A stretch of 64,000 bases of DNA from Sphaerisporangium fuscum (GTDB taxonomy: Bacteria; Actinomycetota; Actinomycetes; Streptosporangiales; Streptosporangiaceae), in assembly GCF_018531465.1 (NCBI RefSeq), contig NZ_JAHDTF010000023.1:124001-188000 (forward strand). The letters are read 5' to 3'. The notes below the pieces were generated by a model, which did not search any database, was not told the origin of the DNA, and saw nothing but the letters and a program-made list of their open reading frames with translations. A program made the position numbers and the translations under genes. Below are positions 1 to 7,403 of this stretch, piece after piece (the first letter of the stretch is position 1; the number at the start of each line of letters is the position of its first letter).

Positions 1-128
1 TCCACAGGCCGTACATCCTGCTCAGCAGCCTGCCGTCGCGCTCCAGCCGGGCGTAGGACCGCTTGCCCAGCAGCGGGCTGACGAAGGCCATATAGATCAC
101 CAAAGCCGCGGACAGCCACAGAGACATC
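1..128 (-). CDS. Partial membrane protein, N-terminus only
   Basis: The first 42 codons of a gene running off the left edge on the minus strand. The start is the ATG at 128, preceded by a GGGGGAG-type ribosome-binding site. The peptide opens with a hydrophobic stretch (about residues 2-20, including LWLSAALVIYMAFVSPLLG) followed by a basic segment rich in Arg, as expected for a first transmembrane helix with a cytoplasmic loop. It may be the start of a CPBP-type intramembrane protease or another polytopic protein, but the part visible is too short to decide. Not assigned a function. Confidence 0.6.
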
Positions 129-161
129 GAGCTCCCCCTCATCGTCGCGATCCGACCTACA

Positions 162-189
162 CCATAGAGCTAGCTAGTTAGGATCACAA
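162..189 (-). promoter_or_regulatory. Possible promoter of the left-edge membrane gene
   Basis: On the minus strand TTGTGA (184-189) is followed after 16 bases by TATGGT (162-167). That is a reasonable -35/-10 pair about 35 bases upstream of the ATG at 128. The -35 overlaps the stop codon of the upstream hypothetical gene. Prediction from sequence only. Confidence 0.35.
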
Positions 190-609
190 CCTAGGTAGCG
201 ACAAGGATGTACGCCGTTCCCACCACGGCCATTCCGGGGATGCGTACGCGTCCGGGCACGTCAGGGCGAGGAAACGCCGGTCGACGGGAAGGAGCAAGGC
301 GTACAGGGAGCGCCGGGCGCGGACGGGCAGGGCGTTGAGCGCCCGTTCGAGCCTCCCGCGTGGCTCCGTTCCACTGCATTCGGGACACACGCAGGTGGGT
401 GAGATGCGTCCGGAGGTGCCGGGGACCACCGCCTGCGTCCACGCCAGCAGGGCCGCCGCCACCTCGCCGGGCCGCATCCGGGTGTGCTCCAGGGTGACCA
501 CCGCCGCCATGGCGCGGCGCCCGAGACCGGGGACGTGGTGGATCGAGGGACTGTGGGTGCCGCACACCGATCCCCGTGCGCGGACCGCCGAGGGCCGCCT
601 ACGCGGCAT
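184..609 (-). CDS. Hypothetical protein with CPEC motif and WWERR tail
   Basis: A 141-residue minus-strand protein. The second half looks genuinely coding: a CVCPECSG cysteine pair, then an LERALNALPVRARRSL helix, and near the end PEWPWWERR. Small proteins with this layout (CPEC, an ALPxRARREL-type helix, a Trp-Trp-Glu-Arg-Arg end) occur widely as uncharacterised proteins in actinomycetes. The Arg-rich first 33 residues may not be translated. An internal ATG at 510 (MAAVVTLEH) is an alternative start, and no strong ribosome-binding site separates the two. The cysteine pair might bind metal, but only one pair is present. Function unknown. Confidence 0.6.
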   Translation of the reverse strand: MPRRRPSAVRARGSVCGTHSPSIHHVPGLGRRAMAAVVTLEHTRMRPGEVAAALLAWTQAVVPGTSGRISPTCVCPECSGTEPRGRLERALNALPVRARRSLYALLLPVDRRFLALTCPDAYASPEWPWWERRTSLSLPRL

Positions 610-641
610 GACCCTTTCGGATCGACGTCATGAGGTAATGA

Positions 642-740
642 TCACACGTGCTCACGGGCGCGGTGCGCCACCTGGCGCACCGTCACGACCGATTTGCCCA
701 CCGCACCCGCGATCTCGTCGTAGTCGAAGCCGAACATCAC
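642..740 (-). pseudogene. Remnant of an ECF sigma factor (region 4)
   Basis: Reading the minus strand from 740 to the TGA at 642-644 gives a peptide with FGFDYDEIAGAVGKS followed by VRQVAHRAREHV. This is the sigma-4 helix-turn-helix signature of SigJ/ECF41-type sigma factors, in which a DVFGFDYDEIA-like helix leads into VRQxxHRAR. No sigma region 2 or start codon is found upstream of 740, and the C-terminal SnoaL-like extension usual for this family is missing. It is best read as the decayed end of a lost gene. Confidence 0.6.
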
Positions 741-992
741 GGGACCGGGACCATCTGAGCGGCACGCGGCCCCGGCTTGTCCCAGACGACGGCACCCGGG
801 CTACGGTTCCTGGCCGCCGATCCGTCGCGACCTGGCTGTCCGAGAACGGCGTCACCGTGCTGGAGGCCAATCCGGTGGCCGAGATCCGGCAGGCGCTGGG
901 CGAACTCGAACTCGGCGGGCCCAGGCTGATGCACGACCCCTTGAAGCCCAGGTCGATCACCGCCGGGGCCGTTGGCTCGACCCGTCGACACC
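741..992. other. Intergenic stretch without recognisable gene
   Basis: No frame on either strand gives a convincing protein. The open frames here (including one of 84 residues on the minus strand) have no recognisable motif, no ribosome-binding site and atypical composition. The segment sits beside the sigma-factor remnant and is probably decayed coding DNA. Confidence 0.4.
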
Positions 993-1727
993 TCAGCGGT
1001 CGGCGGTGAGGCGCTCCAGCCACTCCCTCAGTAGATGCTGTTCCGCGCCGCTGAGGGCTGTCTGCTCGGGCAGTGCGGCGTGCAGGGCGCGGGCGGCGCC
1101 TGCCGGGCCCGCGTCCCGCACGGCCGGTTGCTGGTTGGTGACGGCGGTGACCATGGCCTCCCGCAGAGCGGTCAGCAGGGCCCGGTCACGCCGGTCCTCG
1201 GGCAGGGACAGCCAGGTGAGCACCGCGCCGCGCCCCGTGGCATGGACGATCTGGGCCGCGAGTTCCTCGTCGACCCGGAGCCAGCCGCCGGCGGCGAGGC
1301 GCCGGATACGGCCCCTCAGGATCTCCATGCCCGCCTTGAAGGCCGCCGAGGTGGCCCTCGTGGGCTCGCTGTACATCAGGGTGTACAGCGCGGGATTGGT
1401 CAGACCGAACTCGACCGCGACGTCCCAGCCGGCCCTCAGGTCCTCGATGGGGTCCGGCGGGTCGGGGTCGACGCGCTTGGTGGCGAGGAACGCGGCGAAG
1501 CCGTGCTCGGCCACCGCGTCGAGCAGCCCGTCTTTGTCGCCGAACAGCCGGTAGATGGCCGGCGGCTGCAGGCCCGCCGCGTCGGCGACGGCGCGGGTCG
1601 TGACGGCGTCGCGACCTCCGCGCGTCAGCAGGCCTATGGCGGCCTCGATGACCCGCAGCCGGGTCTGTTCGCGACCGATGGCGACAGCGTCGGCGGCGCT
1701 GCTCCCGGTCAGTGGACGTGACGACAT
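993..1727 (-). CDS. TetR-family transcriptional regulator
   Basis: A 244-residue TetR-type repressor. The DNA-binding domain spans about residues 21-72. It has the helix RLRVIEAAIGLLTRGG, the middle helix TTRAVADAAG and the recognition segment PPAIYRLFGDKDGLLDAV. The rest is a ligand-binding helical bundle with an FGLTNPALYTLMYSEP segment like the TetR_C families. It diverges from the amidohydrolase gene at 1820, its likely target. The mRNA seems leaderless: TATCGT (1734-1739, minus strand) lies six bases before the ATG at 1727. A TATC-N3-GATA inverted repeat covers this -10 box, which suggests autorepression. Confidence 0.9.
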   Translation of the reverse strand: MSSRPLTGSSAADAVAIGREQTRLRVIEAAIGLLTRGGRDAVTTRAVADAAGLQPPAIYRLFGDKDGLLDAVAEHGFAAFLATKRVDPDPPDPIEDLRAGWDVAVEFGLTNPALYTLMYSEPTRATSAAFKAGMEILRGRIRRLAAGGWLRVDEELAAQIVHATGRGAVLTWLSLPEDRRDRALLTALREAMVTAVTNQQPAVRDAGPAGAARALHAALPEQTALSGAEQHLLREWLERLTADR

Positions 1728-1728
1728 T

Positions 1729-1775
1729 TATCAACGATATCGCAGAAAGGATTCCATCGTTAGTATCGATGATAC
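1729..1775. promoter_or_regulatory. Paired inverted-repeat operators between TetR and amidohydrolase
   Basis: Two inverted repeats of the same kind: TATC-AAC-GATA at 1729-1739 and GTATC-GAT-GATAC at 1763-1775, 34-36 bp apart (about three helical turns). The first covers the -10 box of the TetR gene. Their position and symmetry suit binding by the adjacent TetR protein. No binding data; inferred. Confidence 0.55.
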
Positions 1776-1819
1776 GCTTCAACTGATTCCATTGGAAACA
1801 AGCCCTGGAAGGGGATCGC

Positions 1820-2857
1820 ATGTCCGACCGGCTGCAGATCATCGCATTGGAAGAGCACGTCGTCCTGCCCGCGATCATGGAGGCGTGGTCGCGGTCCGGG
1901 GTGCCGGAGCTGCCGAACCTGGGGTTCGGCGACAGCCCCGTCGCCCGGCGGCTGCGAGACACCGCGGAGACGCGGCTCGCACATATGGACGACCAGGGAG
2001 TCGACGTGGCGGTGCTGTCGATCTCGTCACCGGGCGTGCAGAACCTGCCCGACCCGGATGCGGTCGCCGTGGCCCGCGACACCAACGACCAACTCGCGGA
2101 AATCGTGGCCGGCAACCCCGATCGGTTCCAGGCGTTCGCGGCGATCCCGACACAGTCGCCGTCGGCCGCGGCCGCGGAGCTGGAGCGGGCGGTCACCGAA
2201 CTGGGCTTCCCGGGCGCCATGCTCTACGGGCGCACGGGATCTAAGCTCGCCGACGACCCCGAGTACGACGAGCTGTACGCCGCCGCGGAGCGGTTGCGGG
2301 TCCCCCTCCACTTCCACCCACAGATGCCGGCGCAGGCCGTGATCGACGCCTACTACTCGAACATCGGCCCCATCGGGACGGCGCTGGCGGGGCCTGCGAT
2401 CGGCTGGTACTACGACCTGGGCGTACAGTACCTGCGGATGATCTTTTCCGGCGTCTTCGACCGGTACCCCGATCTCCAGGTGATCGCCGGCCACTGGGGT
2501 GAGGTCGTGCTCTTCTATCTCGACCACACCGGGTTCTTCGCCGACGCCGGTGGCCTGGCTCGCCCGCTCGCCGATTACTTCAAGCAGAACTTCTGGGTCG
2601 CCGGTAGCGGCACCGTCAGCCCCCGCTACCTCCGCTGGACAGCCGAAGTGGTGGGGACCGAACGGATGCTGTACTCCACCGATTACCCCTTCACCTACGG
2701 GTTCCGGCCAGGCGGCTTCCCCTTCGTGGACACCAGCGCCGGCGTCGCCCGCTCTTTCCTGGAGGACGCCCCCTTCACCGACGCGCAGAAGGCCGACATC
2801 GCGCACCGCAACTGGGAACACCTCACAACACGCACCACCAACCCAACCCAGCACTGA
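1820..2857 (+). CDS. Amidohydrolase-family decarboxylase (gamma-resorcylate/ACMSD-like)
   Basis: A 345-residue TIM-barrel amidohydrolase of the family that includes 2,3-dihydroxybenzoate and gamma-resorcylate decarboxylases and 2-amino-3-carboxymuconate-semialdehyde decarboxylase. Visible metal and active-site residues are Glu11 and His13 (ALEEH), His166 (LHFHP), His225 (AGHWGE) and Asp288 (YSTDYP), matching the Glu/His/His/Asp set of gamma-resorcylate decarboxylase. It probably removes CO2 from, or hydrolyses, a small aromatic acid in the cytoplasm; the substrate cannot be told. Start ATG at 1820, preceded by GGAAGGGGATCGC. Control by the divergent TetR regulator is likely. Confidence 0.85.
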   Translation: MSDRLQIIALEEHVVLPAIMEAWSRSGVPELPNLGFGDSPVARRLRDTAETRLAHMDDQGVDVAVLSISSPGVQNLPDPDAVAVARDTNDQLAEIVAGNPDRFQAFAAIPTQSPSAAAAELERAVTELGFPGAMLYGRTGSKLADDPEYDELYAAAERLRVPLHFHPQMPAQAVIDAYYSNIGPIGTALAGPAIGWYYDLGVQYLRMIFSGVFDRYPDLQVIAGHWGEVVLFYLDHTGFFADAGGLARPLADYFKQNFWVAGSGTVSPRYLRWTAEVVGTERMLYSTDYPFTYGFRPGGFPFVDTSAGVARSFLEDAPFTDAQKADIAHRNWEHLTTRTTNPTQH

Positions 2858-3034
2858 AAGCCCCAACCCACCAGCCACCCGCACACCATTTCCGGCGTAT
2901 TCCCTCGGCGCCGGCGCGGTGGGAGGTGGTACGGCGAAGCCGGCGCCCTTGTACGGTGCTGGACCCGCCATGTCCTGGGTGGGTGCCGATCACTGTGACG
3001 ACATCGTCGCGAACTCTCGCAAGAGAAAAGCCTT

Positions 3035-3053
3035 CGACCTTAGCCTGAGGTCG
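3035..3053. promoter_or_regulatory. Inverted repeat upstream of the XRE gene
   Basis: CGACCT-N7-AGGTCG, perfect 6 bp arms, 27 bases upstream of the XRE-regulator start at 3080. It could be an autoregulatory operator or a hairpin in the leader. Inferred. Confidence 0.35.
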
Positions 3054-3079
3054 TCGACGCTCCAGGAAGGTCAGGGCCT

Positions 3080-4300
3080 ATGGACGACCAAGACGTGGCG
3101 CCTTTCGATGACGACATGATCGGCCGTCGTATCGCCCACGCCCGTAAACTTCGCGGCCTGACCCAACGGGAACTGGCGGAGAAAGTACCGTGCTCCAAAA
3201 GCCTGATCTCTCAGGTTGAGGGAGGACACAAACCTGCCAGCCCTTCGTTCATCGGAGCCGTGGCGCGAGTGCTCCATGTCGAAGTCACCGAACTGACGGG
3301 TCAGCCGTACCGTGGCCGTACGGCCAGTACCGACCGCATCCACGCCGCGATCCCCCAGATCCGCGAGGCCTTGGTGTACCGGGACATCGCACCAAGCCTC
3401 GACGTACCGCCACGCTCGTTGAGCGATCTTCGAAAGGAGACCGAGCGAGCGGGCCGTCTGCGGCAAGAGGCCCGGTACGTGGAGCTCGGGACACTGCTGC
3501 CCGCGCTGATCAAGGAACTGACCGTCCACGCGCACACAACGGAAGGCGACCGACGCGCGGCGGTGTTCGGGTTGCTCGCATCGGCATACAGCGCGGCGGA
3601 TTCCATGGCGTACAAGCTCGGTTACCTGGACCTTTTCCACATCGCCGTCGAGCGAATGGCCTGGGCGGCCGGGCAGACCGACGATCCGCTGCTGCCGGCG
3701 GTCGCGGACATACGGCGGAGCATGGCGTTCATGGCCACTGGAGCGTACGGCGGCGGGCTGGACCTCTTGGCGCGTACCAAACGTCGGCTCGCCGGGGAGC
3801 TGTCAGATCGTACGGACGTGCTCAGCGTCGTCGGCACCGTGCACCTGCGCGCCGCCATCCTGGCCTCGTGCGGTAACCACGCCGGACTCGCCTGGGATCA
3901 CATGGGCGAAGCGCGCGAGGTCGCCGACCGCCTCCGCAGGGATACGACTGACTACGGCCTCCTCTTCGGCCCGAGCAACACCACCATCCACGAGGTCGCC
4001 GTAGCCGTGGAGTTGGGTGACGCCGACGAGGCCATCCGGCGCGGCGCGGACCTGGAACTGCCACCCACGCTCCCGGCTGAACGTACGTCCCACCACTTCA
4101 TCGACCTGTCCAGGGCATGGCTCTGGGAGCGCAAGTGGGACAAGGCTCTTCAATGCGTCCTGAAGGCAGAGATGATCGCCGCCCAGCGGACGCGCTACCA
4201 CCCGATGGCACGTCAGACCGTCGCGCGACTACTCGACCTCCAACGGCGGGTCCCCGCACCGCTGCGGGGCATCGCACGGCGGATGGGTTTCGCGGCCTGA
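3080..4300 (+). CDS. XRE-family regulator with TPR-like C-terminal half
   Basis: A 406-residue protein with an N-terminal Cro/C1-type helix-turn-helix (about residues 14-72: IGRRIAHARKLRGLTQREL, then CSKSLISQVEGGHKPASP). About 300 helical residues follow, read as degenerate tetratricopeptide-like repeats (for example YSAADSMAYKLGYLDLFHIA and LDLLARTKRRLAGEL). This layout is common in actinomycetes, often next to DUF397 or small partner genes. The start ATG at 3080 has GGAAGG nine bases before it. It precedes a small gene at 4355 on the same strand. The signal sensed is unknown; the TPR-like half may bind a peptide or partner protein. Confidence 0.85.
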   Translation: MDDQDVAPFDDDMIGRRIAHARKLRGLTQRELAEKVPCSKSLISQVEGGHKPASPSFIGAVARVLHVEVTELTGQPYRGRTASTDRIHAAIPQIREALVYRDIAPSLDVPPRSLSDLRKETERAGRLRQEARYVELGTLLPALIKELTVHAHTTEGDRRAAVFGLLASAYSAADSMAYKLGYLDLFHIAVERMAWAAGQTDDPLLPAVADIRRSMAFMATGAYGGGLDLLARTKRRLAGELSDRTDVLSVVGTVHLRAAILASCGNHAGLAWDHMGEAREVADRLRRDTTDYGLLFGPSNTTIHEVAVAVELGDADEAIRRGADLELPPTLPAERTSHHFIDLSRAWLWERKWDKALQCVLKAEMIAAQRTRYHPMARQTVARLLDLQRRVPAPLRGIARRMGFAA

Positions 4301-4326
4301 AGTTTCACGACGCCGTGATACTTACG

Positions 4327-4347
4327 GCCGGTACACCGGCATACGGT
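4327..4347 (+). promoter_or_regulatory. Possible promoter and inverted repeat before the 4355 gene
   Basis: GCCGGT-AC-ACCGGC (4327-4340) is followed by TACGGT (4342-4347), which lies seven bases before the ATG at 4355. This resembles a leaderless promoter with an operator just upstream of the -10 box. Inferred. Confidence 0.35.
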
Positions 4348-4354
4348 CGCGTCC

Positions 4355-4858
4355 ATGAACAGACCGTTACGAGAAGTGACTCTCTGCAATTGGCGGGTGT
4401 TCCGCAGCACGACTGACAGGCTGTGGGCGACTCGGGAGCAGCCGTTCAGTCTCGCTGCCGAGAAGGCCGGTGCGTGGCGCACCGTGGACGCCGATGACGA
4501 GTTGGGGCTGTACCAGGCCATCGCGGAGCAGGAGAGCATCGCGGATCTGGCGGTGTTGCCGCACGAGGTGGTCGAGGCGATCGAGCGACAGGTCGCGGTG
4601 CTGGAGAGCACATATCCGGCGTGGAAGATCGCACGCCTGTACGACAAGTACGGCGCACCGGGCGGCTGGGTGGCGGTTCGGCACGCACCCCTGGATCCGG
4701 CCGAGATGAAGGCCGGGTTGGTCGCCATGGTCGAGGCAAATGATCACGTGGCCTTGGTGGCGAAGCTGTCCGGGCAGGACGTGATAGCGCATCAGCGGGG
4801 CTACGCGATTCGCGATCACGGGGCGCCACTGTGGATCAGCAGCCCGCCGAAATCCTGA
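4355..4858 (+). CDS. Hypothetical protein following the XRE regulator
   Basis: A 167-residue soluble protein, acidic in the middle (TVDADDELGLYQAIAEQE), with a later ARLYDKYGAPGGWVAVRH segment. It lies 54 bases after the XRE gene on the same strand. Small proteins of this type are often found beside XRE regulators in actinomycetes, so a shared role is plausible. No enzyme motif, signal peptide or transmembrane helix is seen. The start ATG at 4355 has no good ribosome-binding site but has a -10-like TACGGT seven bases upstream. Function unknown. Confidence 0.7.
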   Translation: MNRPLREVTLCNWRVFRSTTDRLWATREQPFSLAAEKAGAWRTVDADDELGLYQAIAEQESIADLAVLPHEVVEAIERQVAVLESTYPAWKIARLYDKYGAPGGWVAVRHAPLDPAEMKAGLVAMVEANDHVALVAKLSGQDVIAHQRGYAIRDHGAPLWISSPPKS

Positions 4859-4893
4859 GGACCGTCGCCGCCCCAAGATCCAGTACTGGGACG

Positions 4894-5001
4894 AGCCGCC
4901 GGCGCCCGTCCTTCACGAAGCGCGGCGGGCGTCCGTCCGTCAGAGGGCGCGGCCGGCGTCCGTCCTTCACGAGGCGCGGCCGGCCTTCGTCCTCCGCGAG
5001 G
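4894..5001. repeat. Four degenerate 27 bp tandem repeats
   Basis: Four consecutive 27 bp units at 4894-4920, 4921-4947, 4948-4974 and 4975-5001, sharing a core like CGGCGTCCGTCCTTCACGAGG. The period is a multiple of three, so the open frames crossing it encode 9-residue repeats, but none of these looks like a real protein. The array fills most of the gap between the 4355 gene and the DUF397 gene. The rest of 4859-5165 shows nothing recognisable apart from the ribosome-binding site of the next gene. Confidence 0.75.
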
Positions 5002-5165
5002 CCACGCTCCGCTCCTGTCACCGATCCGGGCCTGTTCCCCGGTTGGGTCGTGGCGGGCCGGGCGGGCGGGCCGGCCGTGGACGCGCGGGAGGGGAAGCCG
5101 CCCGCCCATCGAGTCGTCCGGTGACGGCCGTCGCCGGGCTCACCGAGAGAAAGGAGAAACAGCAG

Positions 5166-5378
5166 ATGGAAGACCTGTACGCACGGGACCTCGCCGGGGT
5201 GCGGTTCCGGCGGTTGTGCGGAGGTTACACGGGCGATGACGGGGAGGCGTGCGTCGAGCTTGCCCCGATTCCCGGCTCGGAGGACGCCTTCGCGCTGCGT
5301 GACAGCAAGAACCCGGATGCCGGGACGCTCCGGTTCACGGGTGCCGAGCTTCGCGCCGCCGGCATGACCACTATCTAG
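5166..5378 (+). CDS. DUF397-domain small protein
   Basis: A 70-residue protein that fits DUF397: a CVELAP strand, then ALRDSKNPDAGTLRFTGAEL, matching the family pattern (C-V-E-V-A, then R-D-S-K-x-P, then L-x-F-x-x-x-E-W). Start ATG at 5166 behind GAGAGAAAGGAG. DUF397 proteins in actinomycetes usually sit beside XRE regulators of the type found at 3080. Here the pair is split by one gene and a repeat array. They are thought to act with the regulator (BldB-like), but no function is shown by the sequence. A strong hairpin follows the stop. Confidence 0.8.
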   Translation: MEDLYARDLAGVRFRRLCGGYTGDDGEACVELAPIPGSEDAFALRDSKNPDAGTLRFTGAELRAAGMTTI

Positions 5379-5392
5379 CAGCACCAAGAGCA

Positions 5393-5429
5393 GGCGGCCC
5401 CTGCCCGCTGGCGACAGGCAGGGGCCGCC
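5393..5429 (+). terminator. Hairpin terminator after the DUF397 gene
   Basis: Perfect 13 bp stem GGCGGCCCCTGCC / GGCAGGGGCCGCC with an 11-base loop, starting 14 bases after the DUF397 stop. No T-run, as is usual for high-GC actinomycete terminators. Confidence 0.75.
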
Positions 5430-5453
5430 CCAGGATGGTAGGCGAGGGCCGTG

Positions 5454-5864
5454 ATGCACTTCCACTGCTACACCTGGACGGGCCAGGGTGAGGACCTGCG
5501 CCGGGAGGCCGAACGACGTCCGATGGACCCGGCGTTCCAGGCCTCGGCCCTGCCACCGATGCGTACCTGCGACTGGCTGCTCAAGCCACGCACCCGGATC
5601 GACTCCACCGCCGCCACAGTGCCGGACGCGGTCGAGTGGCTGATGGCCCGCTACAAGACAGCCGAGCCGCACTTCCTCCACCCCGGCGGCGAGGCCCGCG
5701 TCGGCCTGGACTTCCGTCTGGGAATCGCCCAGGAGCACCTCACGGGCGGCGTGGACGTGCAGTGGGGCATCTGGCTCCAGGGCGGACGCTTCCTCACCGC
5801 CGGAGTCGTCTGCTGCTCCCCCAACCGGCACGCCGACTACGCCTGCCCCCAAGGCAGGAGATAG
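5454..5864 (+). CDS. Hypothetical protein
   Basis: A 136-residue soluble protein, start ATG at 5454 (GAGG six bases upstream; a GTG directly before it at 5451 is an alternative). It has aromatic and basic character at the start (HFHCYTWTGQGEDL), a KPRTRIDS segment and a C-terminal pair of cysteines (AGVVCCSPNRH). No signal peptide, membrane helix or known enzyme motif. It sits between a terminator and a convergent NIPSNAP gene, so is probably its own transcript. Function unknown. Confidence 0.6.
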   Translation: MHFHCYTWTGQGEDLRREAERRPMDPAFQASALPPMRTCDWLLKPRTRIDSTAATVPDAVEWLMARYKTAEPHFLHPGGEARVGLDFRLGIAQEHLTGGVDVQWGIWLQGGRFLTAGVVCCSPNRHADYACPQGRR

Positions 5865-5924
5865 TCAATGCGCGACCACACTCTGGTGACGAGGTCGCCT
5901 TCTGTCCCCGGGCTCCTTTGGAAC

Positions 5925-6662
5925 TCACCGCAGTATCGACCGCTCGGTGGGTGCCAGCCGTAGCCGTTGCGGGGTCCTGGCCCACCGTTTCGAAAGATTC
6001 GGCAGCACCTGCTCGTGCCAGCGTTCTGAACGCTGCAAGCGATTCAGGTGGCGGTCGATGTGGCCTTCGTCGGTGAAACGTGCGAACCATACGAAGACCT
6101 CCTCGTTCGTCCGTACCGGCAGCGCCGGGAAGGTGTTCGGCGCGTGTTCCGACTGTAGGTACGCCAGTGGCTCGCCGCCGGTCTCGGCCAGTACGGGTCG
6201 CACGCGCTGCTGGAAGAACTCGACGAACGATGCGTCAAAGGGGTCGCGCCCGTACCAGATCGTGGCGAGGACGAGCGACGGCGGAAATCGCGCCGGCTCG
6301 CCGGGGGCCGGCCGGGCGCCGACCGGCACTGGGAACCCACCGCGCACCGAGGCCGGCCGCAGCAGCAGCACGTCATCAGAGTCGATCATCGTCGCGTTCG
6401 CCTCGTCGCGGTGCGCCCGCCAGACCGGCCCGCCGTAAAAGCTCTCCAGGGCCTTGGCGCGGCGTGACATGTCTTCGAAGCCGCGGAGCCAGACGAACCG
6501 GTCAGGATCGTCCAGGTCACGGAACTGCCCCAGGACGGTCGCACCCACTGCCTCTTGGGACTCGACGAACTCCCGGTCGAACAGATCGATCAGCACGTCT
6601 CGCTGTCCTGGGTGCAGCGTGTACTGCCGCAGTTCGACGACTGGACACCGTAGGGCTTTCAC
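5925..6662 (-). CDS. NIPSNAP-family protein
   Basis: A 245-residue protein with the NIPSNAP/dimeric alpha-beta barrel signature: VELRQYTLHPGQRDVLIDLF at the start, then VGATVLGQFRDLDDPDRFVW and a second half of similar fold. Such proteins are soluble ferredoxin-like-fold dimers. In bacteria their role is unclear; relatives include heme-degrading and ring-modifying enzymes. The GTG start at 6662 has GAGGAG eight bases upstream. The gene lies 79 bases downstream of an Rrf2 regulator on the same strand, and a near copy of the Rrf2 upstream site lies in the gap, so it is probably the regulator's target. Confidence 0.85.
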   Translation of the reverse strand: MKALRCPVVELRQYTLHPGQRDVLIDLFDREFVESQEAVGATVLGQFRDLDDPDRFVWLRGFEDMSRRAKALESFYGGPVWRAHRDEANATMIDSDDVLLLRPASVRGGFPVPVGARPAPGEPARFPPSLVLATIWYGRDPFDASFVEFFQQRVRPVLAETGGEPLAYLQSEHAPNTFPALPVRTNEEVFVWFARFTDEGHIDRHLNRLQRSERWHEQVLPNLSKRWARTPQRLRLAPTERSILR

Positions 6663-6680
6663 CAGTCTTACTCCTCACGT

Positions 6681-6706
6681 CGTTGGAACAATCTTTGTTA
6701 CAACAA
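6681..6706. promoter_or_regulatory. Probable Rrf2 operator before the NIPSNAP gene
   Basis: The site at 6681-6702 matches 15 of 22 positions with the site at 7181-7202 upstream of the Rrf2 gene. Shared ends are GTTG at one side and TGTTACA at the other. It overlaps a small palindrome TTGTT-AC-AACAA (6695-6706). It lies about 20 bases upstream of the NIPSNAP start. Confidence 0.55.
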
Positions 6707-6741
6707 GGGGTATGGCAGCTGACTAGCTACCGGCCTTTCGG

Positions 6742-7170
6742 CTAGTTCACCAGCGTCTCGCGAAGTACATCGGCGATCGACGTGTCCGCCAGCTCCTGCC
6801 GCACGACCCGCTCGACTCGGCTGTAGACCCCGCTAAGGGCGGGCCGGATGCCTCGGCCGACCGGACACTCCAGATTGGGCTCGGTGTGATGCAGACCGAA
6901 CGGTGGCTGCGCATCGACGGCTTCGTACACCTCAAGCAGGGTGATCCTCTCGGGCTCACGAGCCAGACTCCAGCCCGCACCGGCACCTCGGCGAACCTCC
7001 ACCAGGCCGGCTCGTCGCAGGTCACCGAGGCTGCGCCGGATGATCACAGGGTTGGTGTTGACGCTGGCCGCGACCTGCTCCGAAGTGAGAATCTCCCGGC
7101 CACGGCGCTGCGCCAACGCCAGCCAGGCCAGCACATGCGTCGCGATGGTCAATCGACTGTTCGCCGCCAT
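6742..7170 (-). CDS. Rrf2-family transcriptional regulator (YwnA-like, no Fe-S cysteines)
   Basis: A 142-residue winged-helix regulator: SRLTIATHVLAWLALAQ, then TSEQVAASVNTNPVIIRRSL (recognition helix region), then LVEVRRGAGAGWSLAREPERIT (wing). Only one cysteine (NLECPVG) is present where IscR and NsrR have three, so an Fe-S cluster is unlikely. That points to the YwnA-like branch sensing something else. The start is the ATG at 7170 because AAGGAGG lies just upstream. The longer frame from a TTG would put coding sequence over the operator at 7181-7202. Probably represses itself and the downstream NIPSNAP gene. Confidence 0.88.
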   Translation of the reverse strand: MAANSRLTIATHVLAWLALAQRRGREILTSEQVAASVNTNPVIIRRSLGDLRRAGLVEVRRGAGAGWSLAREPERITLLEVYEAVDAQPPFGLHHTEPNLECPVGRGIRPALSGVYSRVERVVRQELADTSIADVLRETLVN

Positions 7171-7180
7171 CACCCCTCCT

Positions 7181-7202
7181 TGTTGCAATAGCTTCTGTTA
7201 CA
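7181..7202. promoter_or_regulatory. Probable Rrf2 autoregulatory operator
   Basis: TGTTGCAATAGCTTCTGTTACA: imperfect inverted repeat with ends TGTTGCA and TGTTACA, 11 bases upstream of the Rrf2 start and overlapping its likely ribosome-binding region. A second copy lies before the NIPSNAP gene at 6681. Confidence 0.55.
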
Positions 7203-7403
7203 TCCATCCCCGCGGTCAAGCCACGTCGATCGTCCACAGCTCGGCACAGCGCGACCCCGCCCTGAGTCCCCCCAGCCCCCGGAAGAACGAGTCCTTTACA
7301 CCTCAAACCGTCGGTCCTCCCTTGAAGACACGGTCCGAGCCGGAGCGCCCCCAGGGCGCGGAGGCGAGGACCACCACCCGACGGCACGAGCCGGCCGCAG
7401 GGA

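Noticed and set aside
737..991. 84-residue minus-strand frame
   Set aside because: No ribosome-binding site or family resemblance; lies in decayed DNA.
4831..5124. Protein with 9-residue repeats over the 27 bp array
   Set aside because: Low complexity on both strands; the array is explained as tandem DNA repeats.
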